This document shows positions 26,827 to 36,186 of a stretch of DNA of 64,000 bases, in pieces. Location of the stretch: assembly GCA_018238545.1 (NCBI GenBank), contig JABCTC010000010.1:29890-93889 (forward strand), given 5' to 3'. The notes under the pieces are model-generated. The model saw nothing but the letters and a program-made list of their open reading frames with translations. It was not told the DNA's origin and made no database searches. The DNA is from Candidatus Heimdallarchaeota archaeon (GTDB lineage: Archaea; Asgardarchaeota; Heimdallarchaeia; Heimdallarchaeales; Heimdallarchaeaceae). Position 1 is the stretch's first letter. Each line of letters starts with the position of its first letter. A program made the translations under genes and the position numbers.

Positions 26827-28629
26827 TTAAACAGAATCTATAACAAAAGTTTCCCAACCGGTAAATATAGGACTGGAAATATATATTGATATAGTGAAAG
26901 TTATACCTGTTGGTTTATCTCCATAATCAAATTGTATTGTTATGTGATGATCTAATGTAGCAGTGATATTAACACCACCTTGTGATTGTGCGATATTATA
27001 GGTAGTATCTTCTACATATGGACCACTTCCACTATCCAACCAATATTGTGCTGTACTATCATCATAAACTGAGTCGATTTCAGTTATTCTGTTGCTACCT
27101 TCCCAGTTTACCGTAATCTGTTCTAAAGTAAGATAATCAGGTACCAAACATTGGAGGTTAAACGATAATATTCCTCTTCTTCTAAAGAAGAATCCACCCC
27201 TACCATCTGTCGCAGTTGCTCCATATAACTTCATAACATCATTGTCTACCTCTACAATATCAACAACCGCAGAAGCTCCATTCCCACTTGAAGATAAGTC
27301 ATATACTTGAGCTACGATAGAGTAATTATCATCAGGCAAAACAAAACTATTGAAGTATAAAACCCATTTATTTTGATTTGCAATATATGTCGCTTCTCCT
27401 TGAACGCTTTGTTGATAGAGATAAGTAAAAGATGAAGAGAAACTGAAGAAATACACATCAAATCTGTTTGTATCGATGCCAGATGGGTCAGAAGCATAGA
27501 CCTCAATGAGAATAGTGTCTGATTTGCTAGTATCATTTTCAGGCGAAATAAAATATGCTATCGGAGCAGTGTTATCGATTAATGAAAAAGTATCTCCTGC
27601 ACTGTTAAGATTACCTGCTTCATCCTTAACGAACAAAGTAAAAACTAAGTCATCTTCAGCCATCTGTAAAGTTTCTGCACCAGTTAGAATGTATTCTGTT
27701 ACAGTGGCTTCAGTTGAAGTGAAAACTTGTTGGTATGGAAAAATATTACCACCAAGGACCAATGTTTGATTAATCAAATCAGCACCATCGATAGTAAATG
27801 TCCATGAGGCACTTAAGAAATCACCAGGATTTATACTTGAACTGTTTACTCCAAAAGTTATTCCTATATAGTCATTATCTATACCAAAAGTTCTTCTGAT
27901 TGTAGATGATTGACCAAGACTATCCTCAACGTAAAAATCTATTTTATAGAGATCTTCATCTGGATATAGTGTGGAATCGATATTATGTGTAATTGCTTGA
28001 TCAGCAAGAACAACAGTGTCATCTGGTAGAAGGAAATCATAAGTTATCGCGGATGTATTAAATCCACCTATGGCAATAGCTTGAGGGTCTATAATCCCAC
28101 TTACCCAACTGCCATCTATAGGATTGAGAACGGTCAAATCTAGTGGCTCAATAATATCAGTATGTCTGAGATTATCAGGGGCAAAGGATGTTAAATCGTT
28201 ATCGTAAGTTATTCTAATTCTAAATATATTCTCTCCAATTTCTACTTTACTTGTTGGATCAAAAACGAGTACTAAATCTACTCTCTGCGTTGTGTCTATA
28301 GACAACGGCATATCATAACCTTGAACAAATGCGTTGAGTATGTCAGTTTCATTTTGCGTATCTGTATTGATGGTCACATTAAGACCTTTTACAATAGCCG
28401 CCGCCGTTCCTGAATTTTGTAGAGTAACATAAGCTACATCAGTAACAGAGTCTCCATCTCTATCAAACCATTGAACTGTAAGTAAATCTACATCAGAACT
28501 GCCTCTTAACATAGGTACAACTAAAAAATAAACCATCGCACTAGCTGCTACAACAAGACTAATCAACATCACTGTAGCTAAAACAGGTGAAACGGCTCTC
28601 TTTGATTTTCTAAAATTTGGTAGTTTCAT
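26827..28629 (-). CDS. Surface protein with archaeal type IV pilin-like signal
   Basis: 600 residues. The N terminus KSKRAVSPVLATVMLISLVV has the basic residues and A-V-S-P-V start of archaeal prepilins, cleaved by a PibD/FlaK-type peptidase before the hydrophobic helix (12-40). The remainder is beta-rich and extracellular, with Ig/cadherin-like motifs (DNTAPIAYFISPENDT, VYASDPSGID) and only scattered Cys. Pilins are usually 100-250 residues, so this is a large adhesin-like form or a minor pseudopilin. GAGGTAT upstream serves as ribosome binding site. Single-gene transcript, divergent from hypB. Confidence 0.75.
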   Translation of the reverse strand: MKLPNFRKSKRAVSPVLATVMLISLVVAASAMVYFLVVPMLRGSSDVDLLTVQWFDRDGDSVTDVAYVTLQNSGTAAAIVKGLNVTINTDTQNETDILNAFVQGYDMPLSIDTTQRVDLVLVFDPTSKVEIGENIFRIRITYDNDLTSFAPDNLRHTDIIEPLDLTVLNPIDGSWVSGIIDPQAIAIGGFNTSAITYDFLLPDDTVVLADQAITHNIDSTLYPDEDLYKIDFYVEDSLGQSSTIRRTFGIDNDYIGITFGVNSSSINPGDFLSASWTFTIDGADLINQTLVLGGNIFPYQQVFTSTEATVTEYILTGAETLQMAEDDLVFTLFVKDEAGNLNSAGDTFSLIDNTAPIAYFISPENDTSKSDTILIEVYASDPSGIDTNRFDVYFFSFSSSFTYLYQQSVQGEATYIANQNKWVLYFNSFVLPDDNYSIVAQVYDLSSSGNGASAVVDIVEVDNDVMKLYGATATDGRGGFFFRRRGILSFNLQCLVPDYLTLEQITVNWEGSNRITEIDSVYDDSTAQYWLDSGSGPYVEDTTYNIAQSQGGVNITATLDHHITIQFDYGDKPTGITFTISIYISSPIFTGWETFVIDSV

Positions 28630-28759
28630 CTATATACCTCTAACTGGTCACTAAACATATTATGAAGTTTAAGGTAATAAATTTTGTTGCTGTGCTAGTG
28701 CCTAAGATAGTTGAATGGAATAACTTATAATCACCTCAAAGCGTTCGTTGCATGATAAT

Positions 28760-29410
28760 ATGCCCTCAGAGAAAAAAGTTGTAGTGAAGAAGCATGCATA
28801 TCAAGTAAATGATGAACTTGCGGATAAAATTAGAGAATTAATGAAGAGTAAGAACAAACTATTTTTCAATATGATGGGCTCAATCGGGGCGGGAAAAACT
28901 CTAATATTAGAGCAGCTGGCTGCAAAACTCTCTTCGAAATATCGAGTCTTTGTTATCAATGGAGATGTAGCTACTACGATAGATGCTGATAGAATAGCTA
29001 AACAGGGAGCAACAACAGTACAGATAAACACTGGTGGTGGTTGCCATCTGAGCGCAAAACTAATCCAAAATGAATTAGATAAAATAAATATTGATGATTA
29101 TGATATCTTCATCGCTGAAAATGTAGGGAATCTAATTTGCCCAGCTGCTTGGGATATTGGCGCACAGCTCAACATTACTGTTGTTAGCATAACAGAAGGA
29201 GAATATGTTGTTAAGAAACATCCTATAATCTTTAAAGATGCAGAAATTGCAATAATCAATAAATGTGATCTCGAGGGAATGGGTTTTGAATCTGCAGTCT
29301 TAGCAGAAGATGCTGCAAAAATAAAATCTGGCATGAAAGTTATTTTAACCAGTGCAAAAACTGGTCAAGGGATAGATGAACTTATCAAAACACTTGGAAT
29401 TTCAATCTGA
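28760..29410 (+). CDS. hypB: Hydrogenase/urease nickel incorporation GTPase HypB
   Basis: About 216 residues. SIMIBI GTPase with Walker A MGSIGAGKTLI, switch region NGDVATTIDADRI, the metal-site GGGCHL, IAENVGNLICPA and guanine motif INKCDLEG, all HypB signatures. It inserts Ni into [NiFe] hydrogenases with HypA. No His-rich N-terminal nickel store is present. ATG 28760 preferred over TTG 28748. A TATA-like TTATAATC lies at about 28725. It forms a two-gene operon with hypA. Confidence 0.92.
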   Translation: MPSEKKVVVKKHAYQVNDELADKIRELMKSKNKLFFNMMGSIGAGKTLILEQLAAKLSSKYRVFVINGDVATTIDADRIAKQGATTVQINTGGGCHLSAKLIQNELDKINIDDYDIFIAENVGNLICPAAWDIGAQLNITVVSITEGEYVVKKHPIIFKDAEIAIINKCDLEGMGFESAVLAEDAAKIKSGMKVILTSAKTGQGIDELIKTLGISI

Positions 29411-29422
29411 AGGACGATAAGA

Positions 29423-29797
29423 ATGCATGAATATAGTGTTGCTTCTGCAATTGTTGATCAAGTGAAGGTGATTGTAGAAGAGCACAAAGCTACCCAAGTG
29501 AAAAAGATTATCGTAACTGCAAGTCCATATGATGTGATTATACCCGAGCTTCTAGTTGAAGCGTATGGAATAATAATTCATGGGTTGGATAAATTTAAAG
29601 ATTCCACACTTGAAATACAAATCAGTAAGGCAGAGATTAGGTGTATAGACTGTGATTACGCGGGAGAACCTGATGAAAAAGGTGACCCTGAGTTTGCTTA
29701 CAATTTCATTTGTCCAGAATGTGGTTCAAGGGACACTCATGTTAACATGAAAAATCTAACAATAGAAACTGTAGATTTAGTGATCCCCGATAATTAA
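29423..29797 (+). CDS. hypA: Hydrogenase maturation nickel metallochaperone HypA
   Basis: 124 residues starting MHEYSVASAIV; the N-terminal M-H-E binds nickel. The zinc site is CIDC and CPEC in the C-terminal half (about residues 73-102). Delivers Ni to HypB. Starts 12 bases after the hypB stop with GAAGG as ribosome binding site. No hydrogenase structural gene is present in this window, so the client is elsewhere. Confidence 0.93.
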   Translation: MHEYSVASAIVDQVKVIVEEHKATQVKKIIVTASPYDVIIPELLVEAYGIIIHGLDKFKDSTLEIQISKAEIRCIDCDYAGEPDEKGDPEFAYNFICPECGSRDTHVNMKNLTIETVDLVIPDN

Positions 29798-29828
29798 TAG
29801 AGATTTAAATGACAATTAATCTGCTTGG

Positions 29829-30869
29829 CTATATTAGATGTTCTGATTCTTCAGAAACTATGGCGTTTGTTTGCGCATAAGGCAAAATCTCACTTAGTTC
29901 CCCTCTTAAATCATTGACTCCTTTCTCATGGAAGAAATTGAGATACAGCATACCAAATAGATACAATGTTCCAAAAGCTAATATCGTTACGATTAGTATT
30001 CCTGCAATAGCCATAAAGAATATAGCCACTTTAGCTGCAAATTTATCACCAAATGACGTCATTTCTTCAGCTAAAGTTTTGAAGAAACTGAATCCAGCTA
30101 ACCAAGCAGATATGCCAAAGAACATGCTTACAAGACTTCTTCTTACTTTGTCTGCTAACTCGTTATTACGATTATTTGTTTTACTATACTTAATTTGTGA
30201 ATCTCTTATAGTCCAAACAACTGGTGTTAACCAACATATGAGAATGGGCGAAAATAGTAATACAAGGGATCCTGTTATGAATCCAATAGAAGGATCTGAT
30301 ATAGCAGATTTAATTATAGTTGCAATGAGAAATCCTATTCCAAGAGAAGCCGAGATTATATCATATAATCTTGTACCTACAAACGATTTGAAACTCCCAA
30401 TATCAATACTATGTGTTTTTTCCTCCAAATAGTACTTTGAATCTGGTGTTAAATCAAAACCAAACAGAAGAGCAATAGAAATGCGAAAGAAACCAAATTT
30501 ATGATATTTCCTATCTTTTTTTAGTTTGCCTAAGGTTTCTCGTATTTCCCCTTTTTTCTCATGTTTAGTTTTTAATGTTTCAAATATCAGTTTCTTAGAG
30601 ACCCATCCACCAACCTTTTTCCAGAGAAATAAACCTAAAAGTGGAGAAGCTATAGAAGCAACGACGACTAAAATTGCGATTAAAAGTTTTTGTGAAGGGT
30701 TATCTGTGCCACTTAGAAACCAGATAGATAAAAACCATGCTACATAACAACTGAGAAATATTAACACACTAATGAACCACACTTTTTTTGAAGGCTTAAT
30801 AACTTTGAAAAAGAAATTCTTTGTGTCTAGCTCTTTTAGCGGAATCATATATTCCAAGTCTTTTTCCAT
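29829..30869 (-). CDS. Multi-pass membrane protein of unknown function
   Basis: About 346 residues with six or so hydrophobic segments in three pairs (about 30-50/64-84, 173-193/198-218, 255-272/280-307) and basic loops. ATG 30869 is preferred since GTGAT just upstream can pair with 16S rRNA; a GTG there would add three residues. No family recognised. Downstream of the glycosyltransferase gene in the same direction, 68 bases apart. Confidence 0.65.
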   Translation of the reverse strand: MEKDLEYMIPLKELDTKNFFFKVIKPSKKVWFISVLIFLSCYVAWFLSIWFLSGTDNPSQKLLIAILVVVASIASPLLGLFLWKKVGGWVSKKLIFETLKTKHEKKGEIRETLGKLKKDRKYHKFGFFRISIALLFGFDLTPDSKYYLEEKTHSIDIGSFKSFVGTRLYDIISASLGIGFLIATIIKSAISDPSIGFITGSLVLLFSPILICWLTPVVWTIRDSQIKYSKTNNRNNELADKVRRSLVSMFFGISAWLAGFSFFKTLAEEMTSFGDKFAAKVAIFFMAIAGILIVTILAFGTLYLFGMLYLNFFHEKGVNDLRGELSEILPYAQTNAIVSEESEHLI

Positions 30870-30937
30870 TGAAATCACTTATACTATTCTAAATCTAACA
30901 AATTTAATAAACATTATGAGAACTGCAATGAGAAAAG

Positions 30938-32509
30938 CTAGTGAAAAATGTGCTTCTCTTCAAAGTCTGCAGTTTTAAACTTGTTTTTAGCAATTAAGAT
31001 AAATGGTAACACAAAAGATAGAGCAAAACCAATCGCAAGAAAAATTGCAAAGTAGAAATTATCACCATAATAATTTACTATCCCTAATAGATCTAATGTT
31101 GAAATCACTGTAAGACCAAAGAATATAATCCCAATTGCAGAAAAGATTGCTCCCCATAAGCCTAATTTTAGTTTTTTATTCCATTCACTTTTCTTTGATC
31201 TGAATAGAGAACTGAATAATCCATCTAGAGCTGCAAGTTTTAGATATGGTGAAGCCAACCCTCCAAAAATAACATAGAATGGAACATTATAGGCTTTAAG
31301 TTTAAGAAATTTAGATTTAATGAAATAGATAATCATAATGGCAAATGTTCCTCCATAAATAATCATGATTAGTATGGGCATAATAATTTGTGAAAGTGAG
31401 TCCAAACCTAAGGCTCGAAAGTAGGGTGTTTTGAACAAATACATGAAACCATAAACAAATCCAAGTTCATAGAAACTTGTGACACCGAATATAATAGTGG
31501 ATGTAAAGAATAAATCTGCTGATTGTTTAAAGCTTAATCTCCCCATAAGAATGTCCTTAATATGAGCAACAAAGGAACCATTTTGTCCTTTTATCCACCG
31601 ATACAATTGTGACATCTGATGATCTAGGGTACTTGGTAGTAATGTTTGAGCTGCAAATTCATCTAAGAAGTAACCTTGTTTCTTTTGAGTCATAAGAGAA
31701 ATTGAGTGGGAATAATCTTCTATAACAACATTCTCAGGTATGTTTTGAACTCCACTCCTGCGAAAACAAGCAGATGCTCCTTGGAAAAGAACTGCTCCAA
31801 AAGTACGTCGTGCATTTTGAGAACAAAAAATCTGACTAGTAGTCATTGCAGACCAAACATGAAGCACATTGGTTGCATTGCGAAATCCATACTTCGCTTG
31901 AACAAACTCATATTCCGGATATTGATTTAGAATTGCAACAAATTTCGTGAGAATACCTTCAGTTGGAACATGGTCTACATCAAAAAATGAAACATAATCT
32001 CCTTTTGTTTTTGGAATAACAAGATTTAACATCCCTGCTTTAAGATTCTTATTTTCTGCATAAAAGTATGTGAAATTATATCTTTTACAGAGATTTTCAT
32101 ATTTTTTCCTTAGGTTTTCATCAGGACTATCATCACCAACCCAAACATCGAAATTTTTGTATGTTTGTTTGGTTAAACCCACTAAAGTTTCCTCTAAAAC
32201 GGGGATTGGAACATTGTGAATGGGTATGATAACACTAACTTTCTTTTGCTCATCTATTGCATTAATATCGTAATCCACTTCACCTATTTTGAGAAAGCCA
32301 TCAATAAGTTGGACTAGGAAATAGATCATATAAATCGGACCCAATATTTCTAAAATCAATGATAAAATATTCAAGATGATACCTCCTGCACCTAATAGAA
32401 CACTTTCCCGAATGATAGAAATAAGAGATAGAACAAAGTAAACAGCAAAGGTAATATAGAATAGAATACCAATCAAGTGATTGATTTTGTGGATGGCTTT
32501 ACTGGACAT
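30938..32509 (-). CDS. Membrane GT2 glycosyltransferase (cellulose synthase-like)
   Basis: 523 residues: two N-terminal membrane helices (10-33, 40-70), a GT-A domain with the processive D,D,D,Q-x2-RW set (D126-D127, DVD 177-179, ED 264-265, QLYRW 301-305), and four or more C-terminal helices. It should polymerise or transfer sugars from a nucleotide sugar across the membrane. Product unknown; the polysaccharide deacetylase at 41 kb could act on related glycans. Confidence 0.85.
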   Translation of the reverse strand: MSSKAIHKINHLIGILFYITFAVYFVLSLISIIRESVLLGAGGIILNILSLILEILGPIYMIYFLVQLIDGFLKIGEVDYDINAIDEQKKVSVIIPIHNVPIPVLEETLVGLTKQTYKNFDVWVGDDSPDENLRKKYENLCKRYNFTYFYAENKNLKAGMLNLVIPKTKGDYVSFFDVDHVPTEGILTKFVAILNQYPEYEFVQAKYGFRNATNVLHVWSAMTTSQIFCSQNARRTFGAVLFQGASACFRRSGVQNIPENVVIEDYSHSISLMTQKKQGYFLDEFAAQTLLPSTLDHQMSQLYRWIKGQNGSFVAHIKDILMGRLSFKQSADLFFTSTIIFGVTSFYELGFVYGFMYLFKTPYFRALGLDSLSQIIMPILIMIIYGGTFAIMIIYFIKSKFLKLKAYNVPFYVIFGGLASPYLKLAALDGLFSSLFRSKKSEWNKKLKLGLWGAIFSAIGIIFFGLTVISTLDLLGIVNYYGDNFYFAIFLAIGFALSFVLPFILIAKNKFKTADFEEKHIFH

Positions 32510-32637
32510 GTTTCACAATAGTCTCAAGGATACTATTAAATGTTATATTGAAAAAGTGAAGGAAGGATTATTTATAATGAAGGAGAGTTTTTTATTATTT
32601 ATCTAAATTTAAATAGTTTAATCAGTAAGTGTGTGTG

Positions 32638-34758
32638 ATGGAAGTAAGCAGGAAGAATAGAGTGAACAAAATACTATCAAATATCTTCTATTACTTATTT
32701 GTAGTTCTAATTTTCGGATTTCTTGGCTTATCGTTTTTCATTGATGAATTAGGGTTACTGTATGATATATTATTTGTTGCATTGATTGTAAACTCATTCG
32801 TAATTACCTTTTATCTCGCAATTCAGATGTTAAGGTATAATATCAAAGTAAACAAGAAGGTGCAGATCGGAATTTTCCTTATAGTACTAGGCTTTCTACT
32901 AATTCTTACTTCCTTAAGTAAAAGCATAACTTTCACTAGTGAATTACTATCAGAAATATTAACGTATGAATTCTTTGTTTATTGGGGAATAGGTTTTGTT
33001 TTGTTAGGCTTTCTTATAGAATTAACATTGTTTGATCAATGGTTTTGGGATAATCTTCTGGTTAAACCCGCCAAGAAGATTTTTAATGCAATCAAATCAT
33101 TTCTCTTGCTAATTCGAAAACATTGGAAAGGTATAATATTTGAATTACTTAGATTATTAGGGGTTGCTGGTGGAGTTGTATTAATCTACTTTGGTTACGT
33201 TTTACCTGAGTTCAATTGTTTCATATGGATAGGAATCCCTGTTATAATAGTAAGTGAAACACTTACAAGAAAATCAGTTTTAGTGTTTATTAAGAATACA
33301 ATTATCGCAATAGGAAAATCTGTCAAACGTTTGTTTGTGACCTTATGGAATAAAGCGAAAGAAGTGATAAAAAAGACTCTTGAATCTTTAAAAACATTCT
33401 TTTTTAATCTCTGGAAGTTCTTTAAAAATAATTATGTGACAATTCTACTTGAATTGGGGAGATTGATACTCGCAGGAGGAGGGGGCTACCTTATCTACTT
33501 TGGTTTAGTTGAAGAGTCATTTCGATATTTTATTATAATCGGATCTGGCATAATACTCCTTTTTGAAATAATATTGAGAAAATCTGTTCTCAGAATATTA
33601 TTTGAATATCTAAAAGCCTTAGGTCGATTATTCAGAGAACTTGGAATACTCTTCTGGAAACTACTAAAACTATTGTATCAGCCCTTTAAATTCTTAATTA
33701 GACACTGGGTAAAAGTAATTCTCTATACTTGTGATGTTGTAGCGATAGGTTCCATAGCAACCACAATTTATTTCACATTTAGTATACAATTCTATTGGTG
33801 GTATATTGTCATCCTATCAGCAAGCGGTGCTTACTTAATCATACATCATGCAAGAAGTATCTGGAAAGCGGTAAGATATGTGTTTGTAGATATATTTTAT
33901 GGAATTATAAAAGAGATATACTTACTAATTGAAAGATTCTTTACAACAATTGGCAGATTTCTCAATAAACATTGGAAAACAATTGTGAAAGAGCTAATTA
34001 GGTTAGTTTTTGTCGCAGGAGGAATATCACTAATTATTTTTGGTGATGAATTTGAACCAACTATAATAGGAACCGTTATGGTGTGGTCAGGAATAGTAAT
34101 AATCCCAATTAGTGCATTATTTTCAAGAGTTGTAGTTCTAAGGTTTATATGGAAATCAATTAAGAGCTTTTTTGCCAGTTTGAAGAATTTAATAGTTGAT
34201 GTTTATCATCTATTGATTAATTTCTTCAAGGAAATTGGCAGATTTATTAAGAAATATTTTGTGTGGTTGTTAAGAATTCTTGGATTAGTTTCTGTTATTT
34301 ATGGTGTGATAGTTTCTTTCTCAATTGGCTGGGGAGCATTATTAACAATACTTACAATCTCTATAGGTGGTTTCTTCCTAATCTTTGCAGATGCCATTAT
34401 GCATCCAGTAAAATTCTGGAAACTGATAAAACAAATTCCTAAGAGAATAAAACAAGTGTTTAAAATAATTTGGTTATCAATAAAATATCCTGTAACTTAT
34501 ATCGGAACTAATTTCTTAAGAATAATACTCCTATTAACAATGCTTTTTGCTTTAATATATGGAATAACCCTCATAATCTCACTCAATTTTCTACCAATTT
34601 TCGTAGATGATCCATATATAACTAGATTATCTGTTGGATGTGGGCTGGTAGTTGTAGCTATAGGGGCCTTTATACTATTACGCAGGGAAATAAAGAAACT
34701 CAGAACAGGTCAATCGAAAAAATGGCTCGAAGAAGTGAAGGAGGTTTGGAACAGATGA
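32638..34758 (+). CDS. Repeat-built membrane protein
   Basis: About 706 residues formed of a leading membrane region and five tandem units of 89-103 residues, starting near residues 160, 263, 354, 443 and 537. Each unit has a basic entry motif (KHWKGIIFELLRL, NNYVTILLELGRL, RHWVKVIL, KHWKTIVKELIRL, KKYFVWLLRIL), a Gly-rich hairpin of two membrane helices and a Lys/Phe/Trp-rich amphipathic helix. No known family. ATG 32638 preferred over GTG 32629. It overlaps the RING-like membrane protein by an ATGA, so the two are coupled. Confidence 0.7.
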   Translation: MEVSRKNRVNKILSNIFYYLFVVLIFGFLGLSFFIDELGLLYDILFVALIVNSFVITFYLAIQMLRYNIKVNKKVQIGIFLIVLGFLLILTSLSKSITFTSELLSEILTYEFFVYWGIGFVLLGFLIELTLFDQWFWDNLLVKPAKKIFNAIKSFLLLIRKHWKGIIFELLRLLGVAGGVVLIYFGYVLPEFNCFIWIGIPVIIVSETLTRKSVLVFIKNTIIAIGKSVKRLFVTLWNKAKEVIKKTLESLKTFFFNLWKFFKNNYVTILLELGRLILAGGGGYLIYFGLVEESFRYFIIIGSGIILLFEIILRKSVLRILFEYLKALGRLFRELGILFWKLLKLLYQPFKFLIRHWVKVILYTCDVVAIGSIATTIYFTFSIQFYWWYIVILSASGAYLIIHHARSIWKAVRYVFVDIFYGIIKEIYLLIERFFTTIGRFLNKHWKTIVKELIRLVFVAGGISLIIFGDEFEPTIIGTVMVWSGIVIIPISALFSRVVVLRFIWKSIKSFFASLKNLIVDVYHLLINFFKEIGRFIKKYFVWLLRILGLVSVIYGVIVSFSIGWGALLTILTISIGGFFLIFADAIMHPVKFWKLIKQIPKRIKQVFKIIWLSIKYPVTYIGTNFLRIILLLTMLFALIYGITLIISLNFLPIFVDDPYITRLSVGCGLVVVAIGAFILLRREIKKLRTGQSKKWLEEVKEVWNR
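33115..34400 (+). repeat. Five tandem coding repeats of about 90-100 residues
   Basis: Units begin near 33115, 33427, 33700, 33967 and 34249. They share a W/Y-containing basic start, a Gly-rich helix ending IYFG or similar, a second helix and an amphipathic tail. Similarity is at protein level, so the duplication is old. Confidence 0.6.
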
Positions 34759-36065
34759 AAGAAGAAAAACTAGATGATCTTGAGCATTTAGGACGAAATC
34801 CTGTTGTAACAACTCTCTGGATTGGTTTTGCAGTTTCTCTTCTGGGAATTTTAGGTATAACAATTCTCTCCGTATTTCTAGGACAAGGTATACAGGATAT
34901 GTATTTTCGGATTTCCTTAGGTGTTTTTGTTATTGGAGTTTTGATAATTTCATTTGCATTTATATTGAGAAGAATAAGAAAAAAGGGATTGGATTATTTT
35001 GTAGCAGGTGCAATTACAGCTTACATCGGATTTCTCTTATTAGCATTGCCAGTAATTTTAATAGCTATAATCTCTGAATTACCAGGATCCGATTATCTAT
35101 ACTTCATTACTATGGGTGTAGGCGTTTTGTTGGTTATTTTTGGTTTCCTCATGGAAGCTTATGAACTCAACAAAAAACTGATGGAATTTCTAAGAAGGAT
35201 AAAAATCACATTTGTCAAATTGATAAAGAGAATCAAATGGAAATTAATTTTTTCTCCTTGGAATCTTCTTACTTTGGTAGGGATAACCGTGATAGTTCTA
35301 ACAATTTTGAACATTATGCCCTTTTTGGATAATTTGTACTATTATATCATTGGTGGTTCTTTGATTGGTATAAATATTATTATCCACTTGAGAAGAGAAA
35401 TCTATGAGATTTTTAAAGATATAACTAGGGTGATATTGACAGTTATACGCGCGTGGGGAAGGGCTTTAAAACAAATTCCCAGAATCGTTAAGGAAGCAGT
35501 AGTTTGGATTTACAAGAAAACAGTAAGCTTGTTCAAATTGATAAGTAGAGCCTTCAAATACGTTGTAGTTAGAAACTATATCTTACTTTTTGGTTTAGGT
35601 ATTGCGCTATTTTTCCTCCTCCAAAACTTCACACTTCCATTACGCATTGCAATATCCTCTCTTGTATGTTTAGTTTCAATTGTGAAACCAGTTCTAGATT
35701 GGAGAGATTTCTCTGGTGAAAATATTAGTAGAGCTAGGCAATACCTATACAAAACATCACAAAGGACAAGAAGCGCTCTAAAGTATAGAAGAAATGTCCG
35801 ATGCCCTTATTGTTCTTTCCCTAATCCCTTTCTACGGAGGGAATGTTGGCAATGTAAAAAAGAAATTCCAAGATGCATGATTTGTAACAATGCAGTAGAA
35901 AAAGAGGAAACAGTAGCTATTTGTCCTAATTGTGAAAATATTTATCATGTAGATCACTTGAAAACATGGATAAGATTTAACGCAAAATGCCCAGTTTGCC
36001 ATAATGAGATAAAATCTATTACTACTGAGGTTTTTCAGCCTAAAGAGGATGACATAACAACTTAA
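34755..36065 (+). CDS. Membrane-anchored protein with zinc ribbon and RING-like domain
   Basis: 436 residues from ATG 34755, which overlaps the previous stop (ATGA) and follows GAGG. Seven or so membrane segments (about 20-43, 52-72, 82-107, 117-134, 170-190, 196-211, 273-310) with basic amphipathic helices like those of the preceding protein. The tail has a zinc ribbon (C350, C353, C364, C367), then C374, C377, C390, C393, H398, H401, C412, C415. The segment YHVDHLKTW followed by CPVC resembles RING-H2/prokaryotic RING treble clefs of E3 ubiquitin ligases. E3 activity is an inference; the first His position of a canonical RING is Asn here. Confidence 0.72.
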   Translation: MKEEKLDDLEHLGRNPVVTTLWIGFAVSLLGILGITILSVFLGQGIQDMYFRISLGVFVIGVLIISFAFILRRIRKKGLDYFVAGAITAYIGFLLLALPVILIAIISELPGSDYLYFITMGVGVLLVIFGFLMEAYELNKKLMEFLRRIKITFVKLIKRIKWKLIFSPWNLLTLVGITVIVLTILNIMPFLDNLYYYIIGGSLIGINIIIHLRREIYEIFKDITRVILTVIRAWGRALKQIPRIVKEAVVWIYKKTVSLFKLISRAFKYVVVRNYILLFGLGIALFFLLQNFTLPLRIAISSLVCLVSIVKPVLDWRDFSGENISRARQYLYKTSQRTRSALKYRRNVRCPYCSFPNPFLRRECWQCKKEIPRCMICNNAVEKEETVAICPNCENIYHVDHLKTWIRFNAKCPVCHNEIKSITTEVFQPKEDDITT

Positions 36066-36151
36066 CCTCGCTAAATTTATAATCAAACACACATTTTCTC
36101 ATTCCCACTTTGTATACCTTTAAAAGTAAGAATTGTAATATTTTGATTCAG

Positions 36152-36164
36152 AACCTTTAAGGTT
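36152..36164. promoter_or_regulatory. Palindrome upstream of the SPFH gene
   Basis: AACCTT-T-AAGGTT is a perfect 6-bp inverted repeat around one base, 23 bases before ATG 36187. It could be an operator or overlap the promoter. Confidence 0.4.
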
Positions 36165-36186
36165 ATCAATAAATTGAGGTATAAAT

